Assembly (NCBI RefSeq): GCF_900105325.1
Contig: NZ_FNSU01000001.1
Location: 1,364,001-1,428,000 of the forward strand
DNA length: 64,000 nucleotides
Direction: 5' to 3'
Source: Pseudomonas marginalis
Lineage (GTDB): Bacteria > Pseudomonadota > Gammaproteobacteria > Pseudomonadales > Pseudomonadaceae
Within the stretch, counting starts at the first letter, position 1. Each line of letters opens with the position of its first letter. Below the pieces are notes generated by a model, which was given only the letters and a program-made list of their open reading frames with translations, searched no databases and was not told the origin of the DNA. The translations under genes and the position numbers were made by a program. Below are positions 32,371 to 43,500 of the stretch, one piece after another.

Positions 32371-34040
32371 TTCTTCAATCTGCGCCTCGCTTGTTTGGAA
32401 AGCACATAAGCGCGGGCTTGGGCGCTAAGGCCGTACTCAAAAGCCGTTTCCACCTCGTCTATGGAATCGTACTCTTCGGCCAGCTTGTCGAGAGCATTGT
32501 GGTAGTCAGTGCTCGCTGCGGTCAGTCCAAAACTGTCATAAGTCAGGATGCCTATATTTTCCCCGAAGGTTTCAATCTTCGGCCTTTCAATGGTGATTTC
32601 CGCACCATTGCGGCTGACGTAGCGGACGTGGCAGGCAAGTGTCTCCTGCAACATTACAGGGGAGTGCGTTGCGACGACACAGTAGGCATTAACCTCCGTC
32701 AGGATCATCCGCACGGCGTGCATCAATGCGGCCATCAGCGGTGGATGCAAATGCGTTTCCGGTTCGTCGAAGAGAACAAGTGATTGCGGCCTCGTGTGCA
32801 CAACCAACGAGGCGATCACGTGCAGCACAATCTTGTGACCTGTACTCCAACTCATGAAATGGCGCCGAGATCGCCGAGGCCTTGGAATAAGGTCCGCAAG
32901 TTGAAGCTTAAGATCTCGAAATGATGGGTCGGCTATCAGCGATTCAACGGCAGCTTCAAACAATTCGCTTCCACCGTTTTTTCTGATTGCTTTAAGCAAT
33001 CCTTCGAATTCATCCGCAAGCGCGTCGATCGATTTGAGCTTCGTAGAGCTGCGCCTTTCCATGGATATTTCGGGCGGCTCGATCTCTGGATCTTCTTCTG
33101 CTTCGGCCTGCAGTTTTTCCAGATCATCGCGTACCTCTGCTACGACGTCTCTAAGGCCACAAAACACGAAACGGCTATCACCGTTTTCAATGTCATCAGT
33201 AATTTGCGAGAGGTCTCGAGCTGCAAGGCCGGGAACGGCGAAGCTGTCGAAGGCACTGTAAGAAATAGTGATTACCCGCATGAAGCCGATGGCCTTTGGC
33301 GTGATCTCACCCATTGCGGCGAACTCAGGTTGATCCCGTTCGTGGGGGGAGGCATAGGCGAGATGTGAGAGCCTCGACAAAATGGTGCTCTTTCCTGACC
33401 CGTTACGGCCGACCATAACGATGATTCGCTCGGGCAACAGAACCCGTTTTCGGCTCGGGCCGACTCGTCTATATGACCCTGAGTAGTAATCGGGCTTAGG
33501 CGCCTCGAAATTAAACTCGATAGGATCGGCGGCTCCTGCCGGCTGGAAGGAAAACTCATCCATTCCGACAAGTGTTGTAAAATCCCCTTGGTAGAGAATG
33601 CTCGCATCCCGAATGAACTCCCTCCACTCTGTCGTATCCCTAAACACGGAATTCCCCCATCCCTCTTCGTTTTTGAACTCATCCACAAGATTCGGGTTCG
33701 CAACCGCGTCCTGGAGGGCCGTCATGATCCTCGTGCGATGTCTGCGAGGGATCTCATTGAGACGCTGGTAATAGTCGAGCGAAGTCCCGACTGACACCCA
33801 CCCATCCCCTAGTCGGGTGAAAGGTTTTTTGATGAGTCGAGCACCGGTGGTTTGGCCCTGCTTGAGAATCTTCACCCCACCGATATAGGTAACGTTGTCC
33901 GGTTCGTCCGCTTTCGGGCGATAATAAAGGTGATATAGCGTCTGGAAGCTGTAGTCATTCCAGTCATCCTGCTGAAGTGCGAACAGTGTTTCGGTACGTT
34001 TTAAGATTCGGCGCGATGGAGCGTAAATTTCGATGGCCAT
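32367..34040 (-). CDS. AAA/ABC-type ATPase of a Septu-like defence pair (PtuA-like)
   Basis: The 557-residue protein has Walker A GRNGSGKST (211-219), a signature-like SWSTGHK, and Walker B LVLFDEPETHLHPP (DE at 425-426), followed by the ATHSPVML switch. This is the AAA_15/21 SMC-like type. The first 200 residues (DDWNDYSFQTLYHLYYRPK and WGNSVFRDTTEWREF) form an additional domain of unknown function, and the ATP-binding part starts only at about 200. It is transcribed first, coupled to the HNH gene. The upstream intergenic region is about 1 kb, and the pair looks independently regulated. Confidence 0.75.
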   Translation of the reverse strand: MAIEIYAPSRRILKRTETLFALQQDDWNDYSFQTLYHLYYRPKADEPDNVTYIGGVKILKQGQTTGARLIKKPFTRLGDGWVSVGTSLDYYQRLNEIPRRHRTRIMTALQDAVANPNLVDEFKNEEGWGNSVFRDTTEWREFIRDASILYQGDFTTLVGMDEFSFQPAGAADPIEFNFEAPKPDYYSGSYRRVGPSRKRVLLPERIIVMVGRNGSGKSTILSRLSHLAYASPHERDQPEFAAMGEITPKAIGFMRVITISYSAFDSFAVPGLAARDLSQITDDIENGDSRFVFCGLRDVVAEVRDDLEKLQAEAEEDPEIEPPEISMERRSSTKLKSIDALADEFEGLLKAIRKNGGSELFEAAVESLIADPSFRDLKLQLADLIPRPRRSRRHFMSWSTGHKIVLHVIASLVVHTRPQSLVLFDEPETHLHPPLMAALMHAVRMILTEVNAYCVVATHSPVMLQETLACHVRYVSRNGAEITIERPKIETFGENIGILTYDSFGLTAASTDYHNALDKLAEEYDSIDEVETAFEYGLSAQARAYVLSKQARRRLKK

Positions 34041-35104
34041 TGGGATTTCGATTCCTTTTGAGTGTTGTCTTATCCATTGCTTGATCCGTGTGTATGTCGG
34101 GAATCAGTTGGTCAAGATCAGGAAGCAAAGTTATGTCGCTGATTGTGCCAGAGCGAGCGTTCAGCGGCGATAAACCGAAGGGCTAGTGGCTCAAACATCG
34201 TGATTGCGCCGTCTGAACCGCCCCGGTGGCATCAATGCAAATCACCGAAGTCATCTACGAGAGAAACAGGCACATCCCTCGGAAGCTGAGGCGGGGTTGT
34301 AGGTGTTGCTGACCGAGTTGGGATAAGAGTTTCGTTGGCGCATGGCGATCCTGATGATAACGGCGATGGAGTCCACGTATTTTTCACTGTGCCAGCTGCC
34401 TTATGGCTGAAGTCGGTAGGTGGCTTCGCCGGGCGGTTACAATGATACTGCCGAATCAGCCCGTAATCTGTCACTCGATTCGCTGGATTTGATCATTTGA
34501 GATGTTGGGAGTACCGATGCGAATTGGACAACCTTGTTTCCCATCGGAGAGTAGTGCTCAGAACACATTTCGGTGCTGGAAACTGCTTGCCAAGACTAGC
34601 TGTTAGAATTGCGCAGGTTTAGTGACCAGGCCCTTGAGGAGCAGTATGAACAAAGAATGGACCGGAGAAGAAATGCGCCAAGCGTTGTGCAATTTTTAAC
34701 GCGTGCCGTCCTGGTCGATCAGAAGTGCGTAGCGGCTCGCGCGGTAAAAGGAATGATGTTCGTGCTAGGTATCGGCTGAGCGCAACGCAAATCGGTGCGT
34801 CGATACACAAAATGACATTGCGCGTGTGAGTAAAGAGCGTTCTTTGTAAGAGGTAATATAAGAAGCGCGCGCATGCAATCTCTTGATAGGCGGTATCGTC
34901 TGTCCGGCTATCAATGACGTCTGTCAAGGTTTAAGTAAGTGAAGATGGCCGAGGATGTATTTTGGAGCCACCTCAATATCCCGTAAAAAAGAGTTTGGAC
35001 GAGCTCAACATCCGTGATGTGCTGCTTCAGGAGTGACCTGGACACTTTCACGATGAGGCGACGGTCCAACCAGTGAGCCGTCTATTTCCTGGAGGAGCGT
35101 TTTT
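34041..35104. other. Intergenic region with one gene-start fragment
   Basis: About 1 kb lies between the Septu-like pair and the methylase operon. At 34646-34699 a GAGGAG site is followed by MNKEWTGEEMRQALCNF and a stop. The short, well-started frame looks like the beginning of a broken gene whose remainder is lost. Other frames here lack convincing starts or products. Nothing else is assignable. Confidence 0.5.
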
Positions 35105-35821
35105 TCATACTTTTTTCTTCCCGCGACTTTGAGGAGCAGGCGAAGAGTAACCAAACTCTAGGAAGAAGTGTGCTATGTGGATGCTACCGTGTGGTGGGGC
35201 GCTTGCGGCGGGGCGAAGATGTACCGTGTCAAACGCCGCTGCTGATGGAAAAAGAACAGACGGCGCTTGCAGATGAGCGCCGTCGCTTGAGGGCTGAATT
35301 CTGAGGTTGGTCTGAACATCTGGACTACTACCTAAAGCCAGACGGATAGGATCCACACATTGTGAGTAGTCATCAATGATGATGCCCATCATGCAGGCCA
35401 CGGGGTCTCCTAAGCTATAGGAACCATCGACGAAACGACCCAGACCATCGCTCCCCCAATAAGCCTTATAACTACTGGCGGTCCTTTTTAGTTTTTTAAA
35501 CTCAAAAACGATCTTCCAGTTATTTGAGTCATTCCAAGTATATTCAATATCCGTTCGCGTACGAGACTGAATATTCAGAGTGTTTGGGTCTACGATGACG
35601 TGAACAGGTTCGGCGGACCAGTTTCCGAGCAACCTAGGGTGCAAATCCCGTACTCGGGAGCAAAGGACTAGAGTTAGGTCAGGTTCTTTTTTGGCTCTAT
35701 TAAAGCCATCTTGGTGGCGTCTAGCCAAGAGCTTCCATGTTTCTGAAAGCGCGTCGACTGCCTGTTTTGCCTGCTGGTGAGGGAAGGTTTTCAACCAGTC
35801 CAATGGGATGCTATTACTCAT
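35105..35821 (-). CDS. PD-(D/E)XK-type putative nuclease of a methylase operon
   Basis: The 238-residue protein contains RTDIEYTWNDSNNWKIVFEFKKLKR. D91, E107 and K109 fit a D-x(15)-E-x-K nuclease core, followed by a helix with GLGRFVDGSYS, as in many PD-(D/E)XK restriction enzymes. The rest has no recognised domain, with a Pro/Ala-rich tail ending RGKKKV. Its start overlaps the methylase stop by 4 bases, so the methylase and this protein are made together. Being the partner of a DNA methylase, it is the likely cutting subunit, or an antiviral effector. Only the motif supports the nuclease call. Confidence 0.6.
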   Translation of the reverse strand: MSNSIPLDWLKTFPHQQAKQAVDALSETWKLLARRHQDGFNRAKKEPDLTLVLCSRVRDLHPRLLGNWSAEPVHVIVDPNTLNIQSRTRTDIEYTWNDSNNWKIVFEFKKLKRTASSYKAYWGSDGLGRFVDGSYSLGDPVACMMGIIIDDYSQCVDPIRLALGSSPDVQTNLRIQPSSDGAHLQAPSVLFPSAAAFDTVHLRPAASAPPHGSIHIAHFFLEFGYSSPAPQSRGKKKV

Positions 35822-38800
35822 TCAGCAGACACCTTTTCACGGTGAATAAGCTCTACGATAGAGCGCGCATCGCGCATTGCAGATCGTTTTAGCCACATTC
35901 GCCGGAAAGGTGGACGAAGAAGCAAGAAAGCACCTGGCGCTTGAATTGTTACGTCCGGGAGGAAGGCAACAGTTTCAGAGCGATGAGCTGGTAGTAGTCC
36001 TTGGGAGTTCAGACCTTCCATAGTTTTCTTAACCCAAATTTCTAATTTTTTCTCGTCGAAGTCAGCAGCCTTTTCAGGCTCAGAGAGAGTAATAGCCGCT
36101 ACCGCTACTCGACCAACTGCAGAGTTTACCGTCCAAGCCTTAACTGCAATGGATCCCTCGCCGTTTAAGTGGGACCGCCATATACCGAGTTCTTGGCTCA
36201 AAGTTTCTGCGTAATCTTTTAGCTCATTTTTTGTAATCGTTTTATATACTTCAGTATTGATGCTTTTATAGCCGCGAGGGCGCACTGAAGGAACTAGTAT
36301 AGTGTTTGCTTCTGTGACCAAGGCAGATTCTACGGCGCTCAGTCCGAAATACTCGTGAATCAAGGTGTTTATGTGTTTCTGTATCTGGGGGTTATGGTTT
36401 TGTGCTCTTAGAAATTCAGGTCTTTCGATATCTCCGAGTGCTAAAGATACTTCAGATATTATTTCTCTAGCTCGGCTTGGATCAAAGTGGTCATCGGGAG
36501 CGAAAAAAGGAAACTGTTCTATGTCGCCCAATGTTACTCGGTTGCGGTCACAAGTAACTTGAAATGCCCTCATCAACAGAAAGTAGGTAGCAAGGTCGGA
36601 GCGTAGATATGCAGCCATAAAGCGCAAAAGTTCTCTATCGCTTTCTGGTCCCGAAATTACCCCTATGCTGCTGGTGAATGAGGCCGGTCTGTCAATATAG
36701 GCTGCTCGAATTTGTTTACTGCTATCGAAACCGTCAGTAAATAATATACGAGGGCCATGAAAAACATCCCATAAGTCGTCAGTGAGGTTTACAACGGACT
36801 CAATACCTTCTGGAAAACTTTGTATTTCGTCATCTAGGAGAACAGGCGAGCTGGACTTCAATGATTCAACTAGTATATGCCCGATTTTTTTTAGGGGCGC
36901 CGCATCTGAAGTAAACTTAGCATGTTTGTCTTTTAGGTGAACGCCTTTGCGGGTGCGCCAGCTGTTTTCTCCGTTGTTGAACAAATCTTTAACTTGGCCT
37001 ATAGCTCTAAGCCGTTCACATAGGGCTATGTCGAACTCATTGCCCCACATCAGTGTGACAAGACGAGTGGGATCATTGTAGTAAGCCTGTGCTGGCACCA
37101 AGTGACGGTCCGCAGGAGAAAGAGCCAAGCGGCCAAAGGCTAAACTAGCATCAACTTTTGGGGCCCAGTATTCAATATGCTCATCTGCTGGAATTGACCA
37201 TGACTGTGTGCCTGTTCTAGGGCGAGAAGTAATAACAGCACAGCTGTGTTCCGCTGTCTCAAATATAAAGTTATGGAGGTCTCCAAAATTTATAAATCGA
37301 TCAATTTTCGCCAGCGCAAGCCAGCCTTGAATAAATGGCCGACTAGTAGACGCAATGAGCAGGCTGATTGGCATAATCAGGCATATGCGGCCATTTGGCG
37401 ATACACTTTCCAATGCTCTAAATGCAAAGTCGCCTGCCAGTTGACGACGCGCTCTTGGCACTCCTTTCTTCTTTGCCCAAACATCCGCCGAACTCCATGC
37501 GCTTCCGGCAGGCTCACTCCAAGGAGGATTCGAGATTATGAGGCTGAATCTTTGTGATGTAGCAAACAGGTTTTCAGGTGCGAAAAAATCCCCGTGTTGT
37601 TCGCCGCACAGTAAGTTTATGCCGCGAAGTGTTGGAAGTTTAACCTGTTCACTCTCCTGGAGTAGAGCAATATCGGCAGGTTTTAGATCTTCAAGAAGCG
37701 AAAGGTATAAACTGAAAGCAGTAACACGACAGGCGGCCTCACTAATGTCAGCGCCAAAAATGTGTTCCTTTAAAAGTTTTATACGACCTGCGAGATCCAG
37801 GCATTCCCCCGTTTGACTTTCTTGTATTTGAAGAAGGCGCCGGTATGCAGTAGTAAGCAAGATGCCAGAGCCGCAGGCTGGATCGAACACCGTTTCATTT
37901 GCCGGATTCAGAGATGTATGGAATGCTTCATCAATTACAAAGTTTGCAAGATGACGAGGCGTATAATAGGCCGACAATATGCTCTGCCGTTCCCCGATAA
38001 ATGATTCGTAAATTCCGGACAGCAGCTCTACAGGAATGAAGCTGAAGTCATAATTCCATAGTGATTGCTGACCAGTGTCCAGATCGACTTGGTCAAGGAA
38101 GCGGCCAAGTATGTCTAAACCCTTGGAGCTGACCAATGACCACCAGTCAGAGTTTGTATGGTCTAGCGAAAGAAAATCACCGTTAAAGTCTTTCCTAAGC
38201 GCCTCGATCAGTTTTTCAATGCCACGGGTGTTATGGCTGGCAACTAACGAATGTAAAGGCTCGACATCTCGTTGGGTGCGGTAAACTTCGCTTACGATAT
38301 TTCTATGCTCAAGGTAGGAGATAAAAAGTATCTGGCCTAAAAGTCCTTGTGCTGCTGCTCGAGCTACATGGACTTTGGTTAGCTGTTCAATTGCAAGTCC
38401 CAAGTTTTTCAGAAGTTGTCGATCGACTCTGTCTCCTGGAGAAAACCATTTTGGCAGTCTACGTTGAACATCACTTGATGAGATTTCAGCTAATGAGAAG
38501 TAGCCAGTAGTAATGGCTTCTTTAGCACTTAGGGTGGTGCCAACTGGCACGTTCTTCGCCGGCGGGTACGCAGTTAAGCTTGAGTCGTCCATCACAATGA
38601 CTAACGAAATCAGGTTTTGATTCCAGATCTTTTGACGAATACGATTTAAGTCTTCTGTAGAGAGTGATAGCGCGTTATCAAAAAAAGCCACCGCAGGCAC
38701 GCCATCTACTTCAAATACAGCTTTTGCGCGAACTTGGCCGTCAGGACGCAACAGCTCGTTAAGCTCACTTCTATACCTGTGACTGAGGCTAATATCCGAA

Positions 38801-38877
38801 GACTCAACGTGAAGTCCTTGGGCATGGCGATATCCGAGGACTTCTAACCAGCGCTCAAAAGTAATGTTCTCGTTCAT
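35818..38877 (-). CDS. N6-adenine DNA methyltransferase (Eco57I/type IIG-like), large
   Basis: The 1019-residue protein has motif I VFDPACGSGILL (about residue 330) and motif IV IISNPPWSEP (about 449), the FDPACGSG and NPPW hallmarks of gamma-class adenine methyltransferases. The first 300 residues (HRYRSELNELLRPDGQVRAKAVFEVDGVPAVAFFDNALSLSTED) resemble the nuclease-like or restriction domain of type IIG/Eco57I-like enzymes, but I cannot see a clear catalytic set there. The C-terminal 500 residues would recognise DNA. It sits between an HTH gene and the PD-(D/E)XK gene with 4-base overlaps. The AT-rich sequence suggests recent transfer. Confidence 0.75.
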   Translation of the reverse strand: MNENITFERWLEVLGYRHAQGLHVESSDISLSHRYRSELNELLRPDGQVRAKAVFEVDGVPAVAFFDNALSLSTEDLNRIRQKIWNQNLISLVIVMDDSSLTAYPPAKNVPVGTTLSAKEAITTGYFSLAEISSSDVQRRLPKWFSPGDRVDRQLLKNLGLAIEQLTKVHVARAAAQGLLGQILFISYLEHRNIVSEVYRTQRDVEPLHSLVASHNTRGIEKLIEALRKDFNGDFLSLDHTNSDWWSLVSSKGLDILGRFLDQVDLDTGQQSLWNYDFSFIPVELLSGIYESFIGERQSILSAYYTPRHLANFVIDEAFHTSLNPANETVFDPACGSGILLTTAYRRLLQIQESQTGECLDLAGRIKLLKEHIFGADISEAACRVTAFSLYLSLLEDLKPADIALLQESEQVKLPTLRGINLLCGEQHGDFFAPENLFATSQRFSLIISNPPWSEPAGSAWSSADVWAKKKGVPRARRQLAGDFAFRALESVSPNGRICLIMPISLLIASTSRPFIQGWLALAKIDRFINFGDLHNFIFETAEHSCAVITSRPRTGTQSWSIPADEHIEYWAPKVDASLAFGRLALSPADRHLVPAQAYYNDPTRLVTLMWGNEFDIALCERLRAIGQVKDLFNNGENSWRTRKGVHLKDKHAKFTSDAAPLKKIGHILVESLKSSSPVLLDDEIQSFPEGIESVVNLTDDLWDVFHGPRILFTDGFDSSKQIRAAYIDRPASFTSSIGVISGPESDRELLRFMAAYLRSDLATYFLLMRAFQVTCDRNRVTLGDIEQFPFFAPDDHFDPSRAREIISEVSLALGDIERPEFLRAQNHNPQIQKHINTLIHEYFGLSAVESALVTEANTILVPSVRPRGYKSINTEVYKTITKNELKDYAETLSQELGIWRSHLNGEGSIAVKAWTVNSAVGRVAVAAITLSEPEKAADFDEKKLEIWVKKTMEGLNSQGLLPAHRSETVAFLPDVTIQAPGAFLLLRPPFRRMWLKRSAMRDARSIVELIHREKVSAE

Positions 38878-39419
38878 TGTTTACGCTGCCTACGCGCTCC
38901 GGCTTTGACGGCCGTTTCAGAAGCGTTGAAAGTCTGCACTCTGTTTTTTTTCCGATTTGGCGTCACTGATTGCAGACCAAGGTCAAGCAATTGCTGTTGA
39001 GAGAGTCCAGGTAGGTAATCGGCTACTAGGTAGCCGTCCACTCGTGCAAAGATCTCTCGTAAAGATATGACCAGACCCTCTCTCAAGTTGCTTGGCACAT
39101 GTTCCACAAACTGAACGGTTGCAGGGCAAACTTGGATGATCAAATATGCCTCTTGGGTGTTTGGGCGCGGGCCAAGGAGTGCTCGTGCGATATCTTGGCT
39201 TAAAGAGACAATAGCGTCCCTGCGGAGCCCAAAACGAGTCTCAAGCTCGCAGCAGATAGTGATCACTGCCAGATCATGCTTGGAGTACTCACGGGCAACC
39301 CGCGCACGCTCAGCCCTAGCCTGATATGCAGGTAATTCATTCAGTAATCCGCGTAGCTGGTGCCGGGTATATCCCGTTACGTTCGCAATATCGGCGGATG
39401 TTATCGGCTTGGTCTTCAT
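38874..39419 (-). CDS. MerR-like HTH regulator of the methylase operon
   Basis: The 181-residue protein begins MKTKPITSADIANVTGYTRHQLRGLLNELP, a MerR-like helix-turn-helix in which SADIANVTG and TRHQLRGLL form the DNA-binding helices. The C-terminus is basic (NRKKNRVQ and GARRQRKQ). It is the first gene of the operon and overlaps the methylase start by 4 bases. Restriction-modification operons commonly begin with a small control gene, so it may time methylase and nuclease expression. Confidence 0.6.
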   Translation of the reverse strand: MKTKPITSADIANVTGYTRHQLRGLLNELPAYQARAERARVAREYSKHDLAVITICCELETRFGLRRDAIVSLSQDIARALLGPRPNTQEAYLIIQVCPATVQFVEHVPSNLREGLVISLREIFARVDGYLVADYLPGLSQQQLLDLGLQSVTPNRKKNRVQTFNASETAVKAGARRQRKQ

Positions 39420-40577
39420 CTGCGTATGTTAGACGCAGATCTGAGTATATGTCACGCAGGCTCGTGTTTTTTATCGTTTAAGGCCGAGACCAAGGCAGCT
39501 TAGCTGGCTCAGTGTGCCGAGAGATGGTGGCGAGGGCTCGTGACTGCGCGAACATTTACTGCTCAAGGTGTACAGAGCAGCAGCGTCCTCCGATTTCGGA
39601 TTCATTATTTCTCGAAATAACCCGTGTGTTTATTGCTCATGAGTGCCGAATTTTCCCAGTCCGCGAGATGCGGGATGACTGCTGCGAAATGTCGGTCTTC
39701 TCATAGCCTCGCCCGCGTTTGCTTTCGGGGTACAGGGCTGCGGGTTGGTAGGTTGGATTGAGCAGCTGTGTTACTGCTAGGTTCCGATCCGACGCCGCCT
39801 GACTACCAAATCAGAAATTGGCCGTAACAGCTTGCCGTTTTATCCACACAATGACCCACTGCAGCTGAGATTTCTCCTGGGATACATGTCGGCTTGCCGA
39901 CCACTCCGCCCCCGTCGGGGTGGACGTGGGCGGAGGCGAAAAGTGGGGTGGCAATCACTGACTCCAGCACCAAGACGAGCCAGTTCTCTACGGAGGTAAT
40001 CCAAGCTGAAGGGACCATCGGAACGTAGGTACTCAAAGTAGCGCCTAAGAAAAATAAACTCTTCAGTGATCAATGAAGAAAGGCTCTGGAAAACAGCTCC
40101 GCCATCGAAGCCGGCCTCCACCAACACCATCATTTTTCGTATCCGTCGCACTGCGCTACTCGCGCCTCGCCATGGGCGCAAACGACAGTATTCTCGGGGT
40201 CAGCAAAAAGCCTCAAATCAGCCACTGACCAAGCTGCAATGATCAACGCAGCACCGGAAACCACGCAGCGTGATGAACGGTGGTGAAGTGAGGGGAAACC
40301 TCGATTTCTTCCAGCTTAAAATTTCGACTTTTTCAACGCAATTCGACGAAAGCAGCCACTTGCTCGGCCTCGATATTTCTCATTCGGGCTGTAAATGCCC
40401 ATCCAGAGGGTAAGGCAATGTCGACTCGATCAGCATTAGTTCATCGCTCCTATACCTCGATACCCATCGCGGAGCTGCATAAATGCGTCTCACCGCAACC
40501 GTGCGCACCTATCAGCGCTGGCCATTTGCCGTTAAAGTGACGCAAGCCAAGTAGTTTTTTGCAAGGATGCTGTTCGG
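39420..40577. other. Intergenic, no gene recognised
   Basis: Nearly 1.2 kb between the methylase operon and the helicase gene shows only short frames. A minus-strand frame at 39840-40181 contains GFDGGAVFQSLSSLITEEF and FSLDYLRRELARLG, which could be a decayed protein, but its other end is low-complexity basic sequence. A DnaA-box match TTATCCACA lies at 39840-39848. The stretch probably holds the helicase gene's promoter, but I could not identify it. Confidence 0.4.
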
Positions 40578-43500
40578 ATGGTTTCACTGACTCTACCTAC
40601 AAGCCTGATTTTTGACCTGGAAGTCGTCCCCGGCAGAGCCAATCAACCTGACCGCATTTTTATGATTGGCGCGATGCGTCCTGACACGGAAGAGGAGCTC
40701 GAGCATAAAGTCGACAAGGATCTGCCCGCTGCCCTTGAGGCCTTAGATCGCTTAGGGCAGGGCGCTAGTTTTGTGCTCGGCCATAACGTCATCGACCATG
40801 ACTTGCCGATACTCCAAGAGCAAGCTGCGCATCTCGCCTTACACCAGTTGCCGGTGATCGACACCCTGCGCCTATCGCCGTTGGCTTTTCCGCAGAACCC
40901 GTATCACCGTTTGGTCAAAGACTACAAACTCATTCGTGACAGCCTCAACTCTCCGCTGTCCGATTGCCGCTCGACCCTGACACTATTCAATGACCAACGC
41001 CGGGCATTTGAAGAACTGAGCATTAAGCACCAGGCAGAACTGCTCTGCTACCAAGCGCTGCTCGCCCCAACGCCGAAGAGCGACCTGGGCGCGCTCTTCT
41101 CCTCGATCACTGGACAGGAGCCTAGCCTCACAGAGTTGCGCAGTTTGATTCCCGAGCTGCTTAGGGAAACCGACCTGGACCTGACGCGCACTTCCAAAGT
41201 CTGCAGCACCAGACTGAATCAGTTGCTGGAAGTCGACCTTATGGACGAGAGTCTGCATTGGCCATTAGCTTATGCGCTGGCCTGGCTGCGCGTCTCGGGC
41301 GGCAACTCGGTTCTAGCACCCTGGGTGCGCCATCAATTTCCAGCAACTGGTAAATTGATTGCCGAGCTGCGTGACGTCCCCTGCGGAGGAAGCCACTGCG
41401 ACTACTGCAGCACTACTCATGACCCCCGCCACGAGCTCAGGCGCTACTTCGCTCCAATTCAGGAGTTTCGGACTGAACCGGACGGGCGCCCTTTACAGCA
41501 TAACGTGGTACTGGCGGGTATGCAGGGAAAGCACGTGCTCGCAATTCTCGCGACAGGGGGTGGAAAATCCCTGTGCTACCAGTTGCCCGCTCTGAACCGC
41601 TTTCACCGCAACGGCAGCCTGACAGTAATCATTTCGCCATTGCAGTCGCTGATGAAGGATCAGGTCGACGGCCTTCTTGCTCGCAACGTCCAATGTGCAG
41701 CGACCTTGAACGGCCTTTTAACCATGCCTGAACGAGCCGAGGTGTTAGAGAGGATCCAGTTAGGGGATGTAGGCATTCTGCTGGTCTCGCCCGAGCAGTT
41801 TCGCAACATGGCCTTTCGCCGCGCGATCTCCCAGCGTCAGATCGGTGCCTGGATCTTCGACGAAGCGCATTGCTTGTCCAAATGGGGCGCAGATTTTCGC
41901 CCGGATTACCTCTATGTCTCGCGTTTCATCAAGCAGTTCACGGGGGACGGTCCGCTCGCCGCGATCGGCTGCTTTACAGCTACTGCCAAGCCTGACGTGA
42001 TTGAGGACATCGAGCAGCACTTTGAAGAGCAACTGGGCATCACCCTTAAGCACTTCATCGGTACTCACGAGCGTACCAATCTGCACTTCGAAGTCTTGCC
42101 TTGTACCCGGTCAGAGAAGCGGCACCACACTCAGGCATTACTTGAGGAAGAGCTAGGCGGTAGCGAGGGCGGTGCCGTGGTATTCGTGTCTAGCCGCAAA
42201 GGTGCTGAAGAACTCGCGGAGTTTTTAATCGGCCATGGCTGGGCCTGCAAGCATTTTCACGCTGGGCTGGAACCACACGACAAGAAGGACATTCAGGACG
42301 CTTTCAAGGCTGGGGAGCTGAAGATTATCGTGGCCACCAATGCTTTTGGCATGGGCGTAGACAAATCTGATATTCGCCTAGTGGTACATGCTGATATTCC
42401 GGGATCGCTGGAGAACTACTTGCAGGAAGCTGGCCGCGCTGGGCGCGATCAAGGGCAGGCTCGATGCGTGCTCCTGTATGACGCTCAGGACATCGAGAAC
42501 CAGTTCGGGATGTGCGAAGGGTCGAAGCTGACTCTGCGTGATATCCAACAGATCCTGCGCAAACTGCGCAAGGAGAGCGACCGACGCAAGGGCGGCCGGC
42601 TCGTCATCACTGCCGGTGAAGTATTGATGGACGAACAGGTCGATACAAGCTTTGAGGCCGGGGAACGCGATGCTGAAACCAAGGTCGTCACGGCTGTGTC
42701 CTGGCTTGAGCGCGGGCAGTTTTTAAAGAGGGAGGAAAATCAGACCCAAATCTTTCCGGCAAGCCTGAAGCTGACTAAGGTAGAAGCCGACAAGCGTCTG
42801 GCCACCGCCAAATTGCCGGCCAGGCGGCTGGAAGAATTTAACGCTATTCTGAGTTATCTGTACGAGGCGAGTGTTGATGAGCGCATCAACACTGATGCCT
42901 TGATGGCACTTACCAGCCTCACGTCAGAAGAAGTCACTGCGACACTGCGTCAGATGGAGAACTTGGGGATTTTAGTCAACGACTCTAAGCTTACTTTGTA
43001 TGTCCGGCATGGCGTCGTGTTTCCTTCCACCCAACGTCTGCAAGCTACCTTAAAGCTCGAATCTGCCTTGTTTGACCTGTTACAGGAATTGGCACCGGAG
43101 GCCGAGAACGGCGAGTGGCAGGATCTTAACGTGCCGCTGTTGACCTCGACGCTCAAAATAGCTTCCGACAACAAAGATTTGATACCGCTGCACGTCCTGC
43201 GACTGCTGCGCAGTCTGGCCCAGGATCACGACAGCGAGAGTCAACTGCGTAGCAGTTTCGAACTGCGTCAGATCACTCAGGATTTCCTCAAGTTACGTGT
43301 CCGCGCGGGGTATAGCTGGAGAGGTATTCAAGGATTAGGCGAGCGCCGACGTGCGTTAGCTGCCGTAGTACTTGCGTTTTTAATTGGCAAACTGCCGCCG
43401 GGTTCACGAAACAAAGATCTGTTGGTCGACACCACATTCGGCGAACTTATAGGCCTGATTGATCAGGATCTTGAACTGCGCTCCAGAATCCCCGAGTCGC

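Noticed and set aside
31477..34040. Retron carrying the HNH/ATPase pair as effector
   Set aside because: No reverse transcriptase gene lies nearby, so a plain Septu-like pair is the simpler reading.
39840..40181. Minus-strand frame of 113 codons
   Set aside because: Its middle part could be protein-like, but there is no convincing start site and the rest is low-complexity; I could not support it as a gene.
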